From contig NW_006499563.1 of NCBI RefSeq assembly GCF_000471905.2, forward strand, positions 103,832-167,831: a stretch of DNA of 64,000 nucleotides, written 5' to 3'. Each line of letters starts with the position of its first letter. Within the stretch, counting starts at the first letter, position 1. A program made the position numbers and the translations under genes. This DNA is from Amborella trichopoda (lineage: Eukaryota; Streptophyta; Magnoliopsida; Amborellales; Amborellaceae). Positions 44,772 through 56,372 of this stretch are shown piece by piece. The notes under the pieces are model-generated. The model worked only from the letters and a program-made list of their open reading frames with translations, did no database searches and was not told where the DNA came from.

Positions 44772-47663
44772 CTGTCGTGACATAGCAAGAGGTGCAGGAA
44801 CCAGCGAGTTTTTTTTTTTTTGAACGGTAACATACGACTTATTATTAATTCATATGTAAGATACAAGATGTTCAAGCAATATCACAATATTACAGAAAAG
44901 AAGTAACCAACAAAGAGGGAGTATCCTCCTTTAGCAAGAACATCGTCATCTGCATTTTTTGATAACAATGTTGGACCATTGCTATAGAGGTTGACAAACT
45001 ATCCCAAATTTGATGAAAATAGTCCTCAATCTCCAAAGGATTTTGGCCTTTCTTTTACTCCAAATAATGACATTTGTCGAGTCTCCTTCGATAATCTTGT
45101 CGCAATTTCAAACCTTCTAATAAACCTTGTGCTTCTGGTTCATTTGCTATTGTGATGCCACAAGGACCCGGGTAAGAAAAAATAATGTGACTCCAATTAT
45201 TTCTAATGAGTCCACCATAGCCGACTGGCCTTGGATTGCCAAATGAACTGCCATCAAAATTAAGTTTGAAAGAATTCACTCGTGGTGGTTTCCAAACAAC
45301 CTCACTACGAGTGTTGATGGTAACACCCATATTCGCCACTGTCGAAAGATTGCTAATGATGAGACTTTTAAGAATGAAGCCACTATCCTTATGTGCAAGG
45401 AACCAATCAGCTGCAACTGCCAAAATATTCGATTTTAGTGCAGACAGATCTGCACTTATATTATCAAAGACTCTTCTATTTCTTTCCTTCCACACATTCC
45501 AAAGAAAGCTAACCTAAATAGATCTCCAAATTCCAAAGAAGGTTAACCTAAATAGATCTCCAAATGATAGTTCACGTTTTTGAAATATCGGGTGTGATCC
45601 ACTTGTCAAGAAGCGATCTGACATTTTAGGGCAAAGTTAATGACAGATTGAGGCACTGGCAAGCCCAATCCCAAAGATAAATAACAAATGGGCATGATAG
45701 AAAAAGATGTTGCGAAGTTTCATCACTGGCTTTGCACATGATACATACATTGGTGATAATAAACCACATCTTTCTCAAGTTGTCAACAGTTGCTAATTTA
45801 TCTTGACACATGATCTACTTTAAGAAGCACATGTAATTTTTTAATCTTGAATAAATCAACATCTAATTCTTTCCAACGATCAGAAAATAATGGTTTGTAG
45901 GTTAACTTAACCGAAAAGTCTTCCTAAGGGGTAAGATCCCAACTAAATCTATCATCCATATTTGGAGTCAAATATGTGTCATTCAATAATTCCAACTATG
46001 TCTGATACTCCTCAATGAATCTGTCTGTACCTCTTCTATACTTGCATGAAACGGACCAAACAATATTAGTATAAACACCCCCATTAGCCTCCTTGACAAA
46101 TGCTAGAGAGTTTAAAGCTTTTGAGAAAAACTAGGGGAAAAGGTATATCAACGGTTCATCTCCAATCCATTTGTCAAACCAAAAGAGAGTGGATTCTCCA
46201 TTCGCCACTATTTTTCAGAATTGCCATATATACATAGATCTCTCATAGTCAATACCTCTCCAAACATGAGACAAACTTGTCTTGTTTCTTTGACTTTTAA
46301 TGAAGCCAAAATTCAAATTCATTCCATATTTTTCTCTCAGAATAAGCACTTAGAAAGACTTAGGTTGTGTGTAGATCGTCCACCACCATTTTACTAAAAG
46401 CGCCGAGTTCTTATGTTTCAATCTCCTAGCACCCAATCCCCCCTCCTTCATTGGTCTACAAACTTTTTCCTAACTCACCAGATAAAATCTCATCTTTCTT
46501 ATGTCATTTCCTCACAAGAAATTTCTCATAATTATTTTCAGTTGTTTTTCAACTTCTTTTGACATCTTAAATAAATACATAAAATATACTGAGAGGTTAG
46601 ACAAAGTGGATTTAATCAACGTATATCTTCCCCCATAAAAAGAGCTTTAGCTTTCCAAGTGTTCAGTTTCTTCTCAAATCTCTCCATCACCGAATTCCAA
46701 ATTGATCTCGAAGGCATTGAATCTACTAGGGGCATTCTCAAATAAATATTTCCCAAATAAGTAGAAGGTAGTAACTTAATACCACAACCTAATAAATATG
46801 TCATTATTGATACTACCATTTGCGGACAGCCAATACCAATGAACTTGATTTGAATATACCAATGAACTTGATTTTACTCAAATTAACTTTAAATCCAATT
46901 GAGAATTTTACATTTTTCAAAAATATCATGAGTGACGTTCAGGAGGCCAATTGCCAACATCTCCTTGTTCCCATCCACCTGATAATTCTTCAGCGCTGCG
47001 AAGGTCCTACCCACCGCTACACCCTCCTGCAAAAAACATATAATATATCACCGCCTCAAAATCCTCTCTCCCTCTCTCATGTTTTGAAGTCCTTAAACTT
47101 ACAGTGAGAGAGATGATTCCAGTCACGGCTCCTGTTTTCCCAAGTAAGTGAAATCTGTTTTTACATTGCAAAGACAATAAATAAAAACACCAGAAAGTTA
47201 ATATCTTTATATTTTATCTTTATATTTTACTGCACAAATGAGAAAATCTCAAAATTTTGCACTCTCTTTTTTACTCTGAATATTAAAAAGTTTATCTCTC
47301 TTACTGCGCAGATTCCGTGTTTCTGAGCTTTGAGGGCAAAAACCAGAAGTGTCGATATGAGGACAGAGGCCAAGGGAACCGCTACTGAAACCCAAAACAG
47401 CTTCGGTTTTCTCATGCTCTGCGTAAAAAACAAGAAATATCTCAAGTTAATTACCTGGGAAGAAATCTAATAAATGCGAATTATTAAAGATGCAGTTTGA
47501 TGCGATGATGGCAATGAAATTACAGTGAAAAAACCAATCGTTTTAATTTAGTGTATAAGTACATAATGCAACATATTCTACACGTTTGTGACGATGGGGC
47601 TTACCATGTGACTCGTTATAAGATGTAAACCCAGGAAGCAGATGCCCATGAGATTGTTTGCCA
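44772..47663 (-). pseudogene. SULTR3: Sulfate transporter gene remnant (SULTR3-like) with a LINE in one exon
   Basis: SULTR proteins are membrane H+/sulfate symporters. Minus-strand exon-like blocks: 47605-47663 (WQTI, then after a 1-nt shift LMGICFLGLHLITSHM), 47305-47418 (SMRKPKLFWVSVAVPLASVL, then KAQKHGICA), 47103-47154 (GKTGAVTGIISLT), and an exon split into 46935-47026 (EGVAVGRTFAALKNYQVDGN, then KEMLAIGLLNV) and 44772-44808 (AGSCTSCYVTTG). GT follows and AG precedes most blocks, so introns are kept and this is not a processed copy. The LINE at 44809-46934 interrupts between NV and AGS; without it that exon is open. A segment with the IGKL...LNPPSW-type motif expected between the second and third blocks is missing. 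Upstream exons and the STAS domain were not found. Subgroup 3 is inferred from the SMRKPKLFW and KAQKHGI style. Confidence 0.85.
44809..46934 (-). mobile_element. 5'-truncated L1-type LINE inserted in the SULTR3 exon
   Basis: A 13-base poly-T at 44809-44821 is the poly(A) tail of a minus-strand LINE. Moving 5' on that strand there is an RNase H domain (45055-45495: MWKERNRRVF, PPRVNSFKLNFDGSSFGNP, YGGLIRNN), a zf-RVT region (45626-45811: TVDNLRKMWF, HLFLSCPF) and the reverse transcriptase C-terminus (46616-46819: LLPSTYLGNIYLRMPL, FEKKLNTWKAKALF). It begins within the GFKVNLSKIKFIG segment near 46934, so the endonuclease and catalytic YADD are absent, as expected of 5' truncation. A 23-bp period duplication lies at 46833-46873. 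Host bases at the two junctions, GTCACT and CTCGCT, could be a degenerate short duplication. Confidence 0.88.
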
Positions 47664-48812
47664 TGCCCAATGTAGAGGAAGAGAGATAGAAGGAGAGAGA
47701 GGTGAGAAAAAACTTTTGTTTCTCATGAAGGAGAGAGGGTAGTCGCCACGGTATTTATAAGAAACAATAGTTTTTCTCAAATAGCTTAAATAAAGCTCAA
47801 GATGATGATGATAAAAGTTCAATTCAGATCTCTCTCTCCTAGATTAACTAGGAGTTGGATGGGATTACATTCCCAAATTCGGGGTTCTAAATTTTCTTAT
47901 ATAATGGATTTTACCCAAGAGAGTAAATAGACAGCATATTCCTACTGGACAATAAAAATCTTTCAGCCTGTTATATCATGCCTATGATCCTCATGACCGT
48001 AGATTCCCTGTGGTTATGATAATCGTGATAACCTTTCACTGAAGAAAGTACTGTTTTATTAGGGAAAAACAATATGTTGCTTAAATTGAGGGTGATAAAC
48101 CCAGGTGTGACAAAAATATCTTGTAACCTTTCCCTAGGACCGATTACATCATGAAGAATTAATATTCAAAGAGGAACACTAATATTCAAAGAGGAACACC
48201 CTAACCCAAAACGAAGAATTGAATGTCACAAAATTAAGAGGAATGCTTTCTTTTGTATGTCAAAAAAGAAACAAAAAAGTCACCCTAAATGTTCTGATTC
48301 TCTTTTCGTTTATCCTTATTTTCATTGGAAATAAAAGAGAAGTAAAAGATTAAGGAATGTTCCTTTGAAGACACCAATCTCCATCGTGGGAATTACAGAC
48401 AATGGAGATGATTGCCTGATAACAATGACATACTTTTTTAGGGTTGTGGAACATCAAATCACCTTCTGCATCTGCAATGGCCAACAGTGGAAATCAGGGT
48501 CCTACGTTTTTACTGAAAGACCTGGCATGATTATTTGTCTTCCAAATTTTGCAAAACTTCCCTGGACTTTCCGAGAACTCAGGCAAATTTGTAAGAGCTC
48601 TGCTACTTTACCACTTAGTGTCATACCACACACGCCAACATAAGGCACTTGTCCGAACTCACAGTAATGTAATTAGAAGTTAAGCTCATGTTCTGAGGAT
48701 CCATACGACAATCACAGATATCACAAAAGATGTATTTACATATTACACTAGAGAGTCGTACACAGGCTTCCCAATGCAGCTCCTCTCTCTCTCACACACA
48801 CAGAACAGAGGT
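47664..48812. other. Spacer between the SULTR3 remnant and the WD40 exons
   Basis: The part next to 48812 is probably 3' UTR of the WD40 gene. A plus-strand open frame at 48365-48643 has no recognised domain. No promoter was identified. Confidence 0.4.
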
Positions 48813-49449
48813 TTATGTGGTTGTCCACATATACACTTGACCATAACCAGTGGCACCAGCAAGTGTGCCGCTAATGCATGGGTGGGCAGCAAACCTGCAA
48901 GGGCTTGCAGTCATGTAGGTGCTATCCAGTGATGAGGTTGTTCTGTTCACAACATAGATGACATCGACTGCTCTCTTCATATTCCCCACAAACAAATATG
49001 AATCGTCCCAACCCCAAATTGCTCTGAAAATAACAGCAAACCTAAGATACATGACCATAACTAGGAGAGAGAGTTAAAACTTAGAATTTATCAAAATATA
49101 CTGCAAAAGAAGCAGAATTTTGAATTAAATTAACTGGAAGGTAAAGCATGACATAATAGAGTATGATATAGCATCCACTGCCTGTTTTTGCTGATGGGTA
49201 TTGGACACTGAAGCACTCAGCTGCAACATCCACCAAGGTATAGGTCATTCCAACATCTCTCATTGGAATGCACAATGGATGCCCCTTCCGACTACTGTTT
49301 AACATACTCCATTTGACTATGTGCATCTTTCATAAGGTAAATACCTGAAGAATGATTGCCCGCTATTGGCATGGTTATTGTAATGGTGAATCATTGATAT
49401 CTCTGAAAAATCTACTCCACTGGAAAGTCCAACTCTATTATCCAAACTG
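48813..49449 (-). CDS. C-terminal exons of a WD40-repeat protein (WDR76/CMR1-like), partial
   Basis: Two exons join cleanly on the minus strand: about 49449-49345 (VGLSSGVDFSEISMIHHYNN, then SGQSFF) and 49023-48813 (AIWGWDDSYLFVGNMKRAVD, then YMTASPCRFAAHP and GQVYMWTTT, stop at 48813-48815). The donor GT at 49343-49344 and acceptor AG at 49024-49025 restore an Arg codon (TTC AGA GCA). The pattern F-A-W-GWDDS--VGNMKR-VDV and the A-HP---G-LAGA---GQVY-W ending match the last blades of WDR76-type WD40 proteins, nuclear DNA-damage and chromatin-associated factors. Earlier blades were not found: transposons occupy the upstream side. It may be a live gene with very long introns or a truncated remnant. 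Identity as WDR76 is tentative; the WD40 fold is more secure. Confidence 0.65.
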
Positions 49450-49593
49450 CTACAGAAATTAAGGAAAAAAAGTTCAGGAAAGCCATCTTCCAGTCTCATT
49501 GTAATAGTGGATCATTGATATCTCTGAAATATCTACCCATGTGATAGACCAACTATATTATCCAAACTCCAAAAGTAATTAGGAAAAGAAACA
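49377..49593. repeat. Tandem duplication of the WD40 penultimate exon
   Basis: About 96 bp at 49377-49472, covering most of the exon and its acceptor, are repeated at 49498-49593 (offset 121) with several substitutions; shared stretches include ATCATTGATATCTCTGAAA and TTATCCAAACT. The upstream copy has lost the clean splice context. Confidence 0.8.
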
Positions 49594-49640
49594 TTTCAAA
49601 ATGAATACATATATATATATAGGAAAAAGTTTTTGTCAAC

Positions 49641-50048
49641 CCAAGGGCTGATGCAATAGTATACACCCATTGGCCCCAAAACCGATCGGATGCCCACATT
49701 TGGGTTTGTCTTTGAATTTGTTATTTTGGTTTTACAAATCTAAATCACTTAAAATATTGAGCGTCTACTGTTTAAAAATAGGCAGACTTAATAAACAATT
49801 CAAAAAATAAATTATCCAAAATACCCCTGAAAGTTCTATGTATATTTTGGTCAATTTATTATCTGTAAATTATTTTTTAATAGTTTTATTAGGTGTGCCT
49901 TAATGAAAAAAGTGGACACTCAAAATTTCAAGCGATTTAGAATTTTAGAAAAAAGATTAAAATTCAAATATAAAATTACATCGTGATCGTCAAATCAACC
50001 CAAATTCAATCAAGGCCATTGGGCATACACTATTGCATCAGTCATTGG
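49641..50048. mobile_element. MITE with ~35-bp TIRs
   Basis: The left end CCAAGGGCTGATGCAATAGT and the reverse complement of the right end CCAATGACTGATGCAATAGT are inverted repeats that continue as ATACACCCATTGGCC and GTATGCCCAATGGCC. The 408-bp element is non-coding and AT-rich inside. No clear target duplication, so the superfamily is unassigned. Confidence 0.75.
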
Positions 50049-50519
50049 TCGTATAAAGGCCTTATGAGAGCATTTAACCAAATTTACTATAGTAGAACAA
50101 TAAACTCAAGTGGGAGTATGGTCCAGAGAGACCAAAGATGGCAATATTGTTTTGTCGAGACTCAAACTAGCCTTGACAAGCTAGGTCAGTCGAATACTAA
50201 AACCCTAAATACCTGGGCATAGAGCACAACCGATGAGGGTTAGCAAGGTTATCCCTTGATAAAGTCAGAGTTGCCCAAGGTAGAGAGCCAAGGGATTATA
50301 TGACCCTTTGTGATTTGTAGGCCTATAGGGACGAGAGCCAAAGCATCATCTTATACCATCACACAACAAGTACACATAATAGCCATATCGAGAAGCAAAT
50401 CATCATTGACGGTGATACATGTACATGTGCGAGAGATAAGCCCCATATTTTAAAATCAATAATATAAAAAAAAATAGCAATCATTTTCTAAAAATCATTT
50501 TCGTTATTTTAAAATCAAT
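50049..50519. other. Spacer, no gene recognised
   Basis: Short open frames only. No repeat structure was defined. Confidence 0.4.
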
Positions 50520-51400
50520 AATATACATGGGGGCACATTATACTCCATCTGCCCCACTAGAATAATTGCATGTGGGCGGTATGTAGGACCCACTTGGCAC
50601 CTCATGAGAGGCACGCCCCATACATCGATATTCTTTCATATTTTGTGGTACACCAAAATTAGCCACTCAATCAATTTGATTTGAAAAGGAAAGTTTGTGC
50701 AATTAAAGAGATTTAAATTTTCAAAAGAGCATGTGTAAGAGCCAATATGGAAAATTAATAAAAAGAGAAATATATTTCCCATATTATGCATATTCGATGG
50801 GATAAGGTTAAGGAAGTTTAAGGATAAGGTACTAGCACCTTCTTTTTAATCATGATGGTTGATCAAAGGATTGTAAGGCTAAGACCTCTCACTCCACTGG
50901 TCTCCCATGATCAATGGTCTGGATCTATTCTCCATAAAGATGGCTAACCCTAGAAAACCCTAACTCTTAGGATGAGTCTATAAATAGTTGCTATGGGGGT
51001 CCCAAATATCTACACCTTTACTTGGCTCTCTTTCTCTCTCCCTCACAAGGTGGCACGCTACCCTCTCTCTCATCTCTCTCTAGAGCTCTCTAAGAGCTAG
51101 AAATATTTTGTAAGAAAAAGAAAGAGGGGGCACGCCCCAGTTCTTGAGCTTTGAGTAGGTGAGCCCCATGCAATACCTAAGCCTAGTTTTGTTCCACTTT
51201 GCTCTCTGTGATTGAAGGGTTCATAGCCTAGACTTCCCATACTTATAAGATTTTAGAAAGACCTTGATCCCCTGAGCCATGGGAGAAGGAGACCCGGAGT
51301 AGGGTGTATCAAGTCCAATTGAGGTCATCTTTTGGCACATTGTTTTCTGTTTATGCAGTTTGTGTTTCTTGATCCCAACCAAGTCTTATGGATTTTTGTT
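50520..51400 (+). repeat. LTR-like dispersed repeat, plus orientation
   Basis: Partner of 32160-33005 in the opposite orientation. It carries a TATA-like TATAAATAG at about 50980 followed by CT-rich leader-like sequence (51020-51090), as in an LTR with promoter. No adjacent PBS or retroviral protein was recognised, so it may be a solo LTR or another non-coding repeat. Confidence 0.5.
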
Positions 51401-51554
51401 ATTGAAACAAGAGAGTTTTATTAAAAGGCAGCAAGTGAGAATCTATTTTGTAATTCATCTTTTGTTTATTTTGAGTTTATTTTGTATTTGGAACCTAGTA
51501 AGTGTTTAGCCAGTAGAAAAGAGAAAAATTAAAAACCGCATACACCATGCTAGT

Positions 51555-51800
51555 TCACCCTATCCAACTTTCAAATACAACACTGGTTAGGATTTGCGGT
51601 TTGGTTCAAGTTGAAAGCTCTAAAAGGACAAGGAGAAGACCCAAAAGAACATGAATGAAAGTAGTGGGAAGAGATATGGTGGCTTATGGTTTTACTGAAG
51701 GTATACCCTTGATAGAGAAGAATGGAAGAAACAAGATTTATTTAGTCCATCCCATATAGTTGGGACAAGGCTCGGTTGATGATGATGATAATATACATAT
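51555..51800 (+). mobile_element. 5'-truncated RTE LINE 3' end
   Basis: It aligns with the RTE tail at 60230-60455: GGTTCAAGTTGAAAGCTCTAAAAGG against GGTTCACGTGGAAGGCTCTAAAAGG-type sequence (differences in several bases), then a CATCCCATATAGTTGGGACA stretch and a GATGATGATGAT tail. Only the C-terminal end of the reverse transcriptase ORF and the 3' UTR are present. Confidence 0.8.
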
Positions 51801-52759
51801 AGAGTCAGTATGTAAAAGTGAGAAGCAAGAAAGTACAATACAATCCAATGGACTCGGAAAGCCATCGTCCAAAGCAGAGCAATCATCATCCAATAAAATG
51901 TTGGGTGGCAATGAAGTGCAAGCTATTAAGCACAATGAAGGAGATTGTGGCTCTCCCTTATATGAAAATTAGAGTTAAACAGTTCAAGAAATGTTATTAT
52001 CTAATCAAAAGTTTGACAAATACAGAGCCATTAACAATTTAGGCATGCAATATGGTTAATTACTCATTAAACAACAGTCTGCAATTTTACTTTATATGAA
52101 AATCCAAGCATCTGATTCAAGGTTTATAAATGACCCTTAAAAAGTTTTAAATACATTAAATACAAACTTACACAGCATCTGGACAACTTTAACTGTAAGA
52201 AAATTTCTAGTTATGAAATTCTTTTTTAACTCATTTGCATCATTGTACAAAACTACTTTATTTTCTGCATGTGGAGTATGATCTAGGAAAGCTAGGTCCC
52301 AATATTAGCACTTTGGGACCCTTGACATCCCTTAGCTCTCAAGAAAGGACCCACTAACATTCTTTGCTTACAATCTTCTAGACTTAATCTCTTCATGAAG
52401 TACACCACATCACCTTTCCAATTCAGTGGAAACAATATGTCTTATACGGTAAAACATTATTTGCTTACAATCTTCTAGACTTAATCTCTTCATGAAGATA
52501 CCACATCACCTTTCCAATTCAGTGGAAAAAATAGGTCTTACAAAGTAAGAGATTCTTCTTCTGCATCATTGCGCAATTTCTCTATCTTCTGACTAGGTAT
52601 ATAATCTCGAAATGCAAGTTCTCAATATTAGGACTTTGGGAAACTGCAACAACTCTTAGATTCAAGAGAAGGATCCATCAACAATCCTGGGGTACATCTT
52701 TCATCAATTTCGTCAATGCCTTACTTCTACCTCTCCACCATAGCTGAAAAGACGAATGT
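51801..52759. repeat. Spacer with local duplications
   Basis: A 97-bp unit starting TTTGCTTACAATCTTCTAGA is tandemly repeated at 52363 and 52460. Around it 52270-52350 resembles 52605-52690 (both with CAATATTAGNACTTTGGGA), indicating an older, larger duplication. No coding region was recognised. Confidence 0.7.
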
Positions 52760-54115
52760 TTTATAAGTTTGAGATTCTTGATTACCTTGAGTTAGACTAA
52801 ACTGAGTGGAAGGGGCAAAAGCTAAGGAAATCGATGGATATCATCTTTGATATATAGGAAAAGATAATAATAAAAATAACATAGGTATAATAGTAGACGA
52901 ATATTTAAAAGATAAAATAGTTGATGTCAAGAGAGTGGGTGATAGGCTCCTATTAATTAAACTTGTGTTAGGGGATGAGATAATTAATGTAATTGGTGCT
53001 TGTGTACCACAGGTAGGACTAGATGATAGAATTAAGAGACAATTTTGGAAGTACATGGTGGACTAGTCCAAGGATTACCAAATGGAGAGAGGGTTTTTAT
53101 AGGAGGGGACTTAAATGGTCATGTAGGAAAAGATAGTAAAGGATATAAAAGGGTAAATGGGGAATATGGCCCTAGGGAAAGAAAATAGATGAGTGATGTT
53201 ATTTTGGATTTTACTGGCTTACAACCTAGTAATTGCAAACACCAGCTTTCAAAAGCAAGATGAACATTTAATAACTAACAAAAGTGGATCATATAAAAGC
53301 CAGATAAACTTCTTTCTAGTTAAGAAGGCAGATCGGCCATCATTAAAGATTGTAAGGTTATCCTAGGAGAGAATTTAACCACGCAAGATTGTAAGGTTAT
53401 CCTAGCATAAAGAGATAGAAGAGAAGGAAATTAATAAGTGTCCAAGAACTAGGAGGCAGAATTTAAAAAGGGAGAAAATAGATTGTTTAAGAATAAATTG
53501 GTAAAAAAAGGAAAATAGAATTTTGAGCACAAAGTTATTGTTATGTTTATGTGGAATGACATGTCTTTCTGTATTAAAAAAGTCGCAAGAGAAGTTTTAG
53601 GAGAAACTATAAGGAAAAGAAGTCCCGATAAGGAAATTTTGTGGTTGAGTGATGAGGTTTAAAAGGCTATCAGTGAAAAACGATCATGTTATAAAGCTTG
53701 ACAATATAATAGAAATGATCAAAACCTAGAAGAATATAAAAATATTACGAAAAATGCTAAGAAAATAATAAGGTTAAACTTAATGTATATAATGTCTATA
53801 CAATACACTAGGAACAAGAGAAGGTGAAAAAGATGTCTTCAAATCAACAAATATGAGAGAGGAAGTATAAGGATCTAAATCATATTAAATGCATTAAAAG
53901 TGAGGATCAGAGGAATTGATGAAGCATGATGAAGTTAATAAAATATGAAGAATTAATTTTCAAAAAATTGTTAAATTGCAAACACTGTAGGAGCACGGAG
54001 TTATGAAGAACCTTAGAAATAAATGAGGTCGGACGCCATAGATATATTCATAGGATTAGGATATCTGAAATGAAACAAACCTTAAGAAAAATGAAGATAG
54101 GAATAGCTTTAGGAT
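52760..54115 (+). pseudogene. RTE LINE, 5' part with endonuclease, broken
   Basis: Broken plus-strand frames give an apurinic-type endonuclease of an RTE element: GIIVDEYLKDKIVDVKRVGD, then VGLDDRIKRQFWKYM, then LPNGERVFIGGDLNGHVGKD, and toward 54100 ISEMKQTLRKMKIGIALG, the spacer just before the reverse transcriptase. Several stops and frameshifts occur. The element is interrupted at 54115 by the gypsy insertion and resumes at about 59082. Confidence 0.85.
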
Positions 54116-55042
54116 CGATGCAGCCCAAAATACTGCTTTTAAGTACCCACAAAATGATAAATTAGTCATTGAGTCTATCCTTTTGTCTTTTATGTATTTA
54201 TTACGTCTTTTTATTCACTTAGAGGCATAAGTAGTAACCCGAGCCAAGCCCGGCTTGAATGGATAAGGAAGAATAATGCATTGCAGCAGTGGACAGGAGG
54301 GAAACCCATCAATGTCATCTACTTGTTGAGAGAGTGATATTCAATACAGTGCAGACAAGGACAACCCCAGACAGACTTCAGCTCAACGTACCTATGAGAC
54401 GAATGACATGTGTTCAGACCAGCAAAGCCCGAGACATAACATAGCCCCACAATCACCGGGAGAAGTCAGAGTCTCAAGTGCGTAGAGGCTACCTGAGAAG
54501 GGACAATCGAGTTTAGACGTATATTATTAGGTCATGTTGGCAAGATATATGATGGGCTACTATGTCCTGCGGTTTGTAGAGGACTCAACAATTAGTTAGC
54601 AACCCCTTGATTAACGTAGGAACATGACCAACGAGGTATGACCTAGACGAATGAATTTTTACCCAAGACCCAAAAGAGGTAACATTGGATCTAGAGACCT
54701 TTATGTTTCTCCTGACAGTGGTAGGACATAGCTTTTGTCTCTCAGGTAGGGCATAGCACAGTAATCCGCAATGAGAGATTGGTCCCTCGCAACCATGAAA
54801 GAATTTATAACAAAGAGTTATGATTACTTTAGATGGATGGCCAAGATTAAGGCTTGTTTAGGGTTTTCTAATATAAAGGATGTGCTCACGCATAATGGAT
54901 GATGTGATGAACTTTTATTCAAAACTCGATATCAACAAGTGCTCCTTCTTTTACCTTTGGTTTTTTAATCTCTCTCAATTTCTGGATCGTCCCAATATCC
55001 TTCTTTGCTAAAACCCTAGCTCAAGCTCCTAGGATTTCTTCA
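54116..55042 (+). repeat. 5' LTR of the gypsy element
   Basis: The LTR is about 927 bp, beginning CGATGCAGCC (the first base of the expected TG is C here) and ending TTCTTCA. Its last part, from GGATGGCC at about 54835, aligns with the 3' LTR. A middle block of about 600 bp (54225-54830) has no counterpart there. Confidence 0.8.
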
Positions 55043-55045
55043 AGT

Positions 55046-55057
55046 TGGTATCAGAGT
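55046..55057 (+). other. Primer binding site of the gypsy element
   Basis: TGGTATCAGAGT matches the initiator tRNA-Met type PBS at 11 of 12 bases, three bases after the LTR end. Confidence 0.88.
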
Positions 55058-55194
55058 CCGATGATCAGTAAGGACAGTACTGCAACACAGTATTGTAGCA
55101 TGGTATGGAAGCACAATACTATATAGCATGTTACTGTAACACATTATTGTAGCACAGTATTGTACCATCAATTTTTGTGTCGAGATCAACAGTC

Positions 55195-56200
55195 ATACCT
55201 CCACGCAAAGGAAAAGGAGGAAAAGTGACAACCATAGAAGCTTTTGATGCTAGTTTGTAAGAAGGGATTGCAAATATGAGGAGACTAGTTGAAACCCTAG
55301 CTCTGTGTTTGGCGTAGATGAAAGCCCATCTCAAGAATATGAGAAGCCCCATCTCAAGAATCTGAGATCGAGGCAGATGAAGAATCCATAAATCCCTTCC
55401 ATGATCAAGCTCCAAGGACAGAGCTAGATGATTGTACAGATAGGGATAGTAGGAGGTGGGAAACGGGTCTCAAGGCTGAGATCCCAAAGTCTATGGAGGT
55501 TTAACGGTTTAGGAATTTATTGATTGGCTGAATACAGTGAAGCGGATATTGGAGTTACAAGGAGGTTACTGAGAAAAAGAAGCAACTTTAGTCACGGTAA
55601 AGTTTAGGGGACAAGCTTCGGCCTAGTAGGAACAATTGAAGATGACACGTACACAACTAGGAAAGCCAAAATTCATAGATTGGGCAAAGATGAAGCATAA
55701 GGTAAAGAGGCTTTTCTGCCATTCAATTACTTGCATACTCTATATTAATGTTTAAATAATCTTCGACAAGGAAGTAGGTTGGTCGATGACTATATGGCAG
55801 AGTTATATCAGCTGGTTTCATGTACTGAGCTTTCTGAGGATGATGACCAGCTGGTAGCGCGATATACTAGAGGTCTTAGGTAGTCTCTACAGGATCTGTT
55901 GAATCTCCACACCTTCTGGACTGTATCTGAGTCATATCAGCATGCCTCGGTAGTGGAGACACAACAAAACCGAGATCAATTCAGATCTGGAAATATGCCA
56001 GCAGTAGGGGCCAGATTTGGGCCAAGGTTTGGACAGGTGCAGAAGCAGGTTGTGGGAGTCTGGCAGCGACAATCTGGGGTCCAGAGAGGGGCCGCAGCCC
56101 CACAGATGGGGCATCCTATTGGTCAGGGCCAGAAATTAAGAAAACAGGTTGGTAGTTCGACAATAAAGTGTTTCAAGTGCGGAAAACAACTCTAGCCGAG
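55195..56200 (+). pseudogene. Gypsy gag, broken
   Basis: Translation from 55195 gives PPRKGKGGKVTT directly after an ATA where ATG would be expected, so the start codon appears lost. Capsid-like sequence follows with several stops (EFIDWLNTVKRILELQGGY; LVDDYMAELYQLVSC). The open end (55899-56195) is Gln/Gly rich and runs into CFKCGKQ, the first half of a CCHC knuckle whose second half is destroyed. Between the PBS and gag the leader has several CAGTATTGTAGCA-like repeats (55077-55168). Confidence 0.8.
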
Positions 56201-56372
56201 AGGGAAAACAACTATTGATCGAAGAGAACGATTCAATTGATGCAGATGTCAGTGTTGATCATGTTTTTGATGATTACGGTGATGAAGAGGTCACTTCTTC
56301 ATGGAGATGTTGGTGAAGAAGCATTAGTGGCCAGAAGGAGCTTTTGGGGCCAAAAGAGGACACACAAGAAGA

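Noticed and set aside
54225..54830. Organelle-derived insert
   Set aside because: The block is richer in G+C than its surroundings, but I recognise no plastid or mitochondrial gene in it; it lies inside an LTR.
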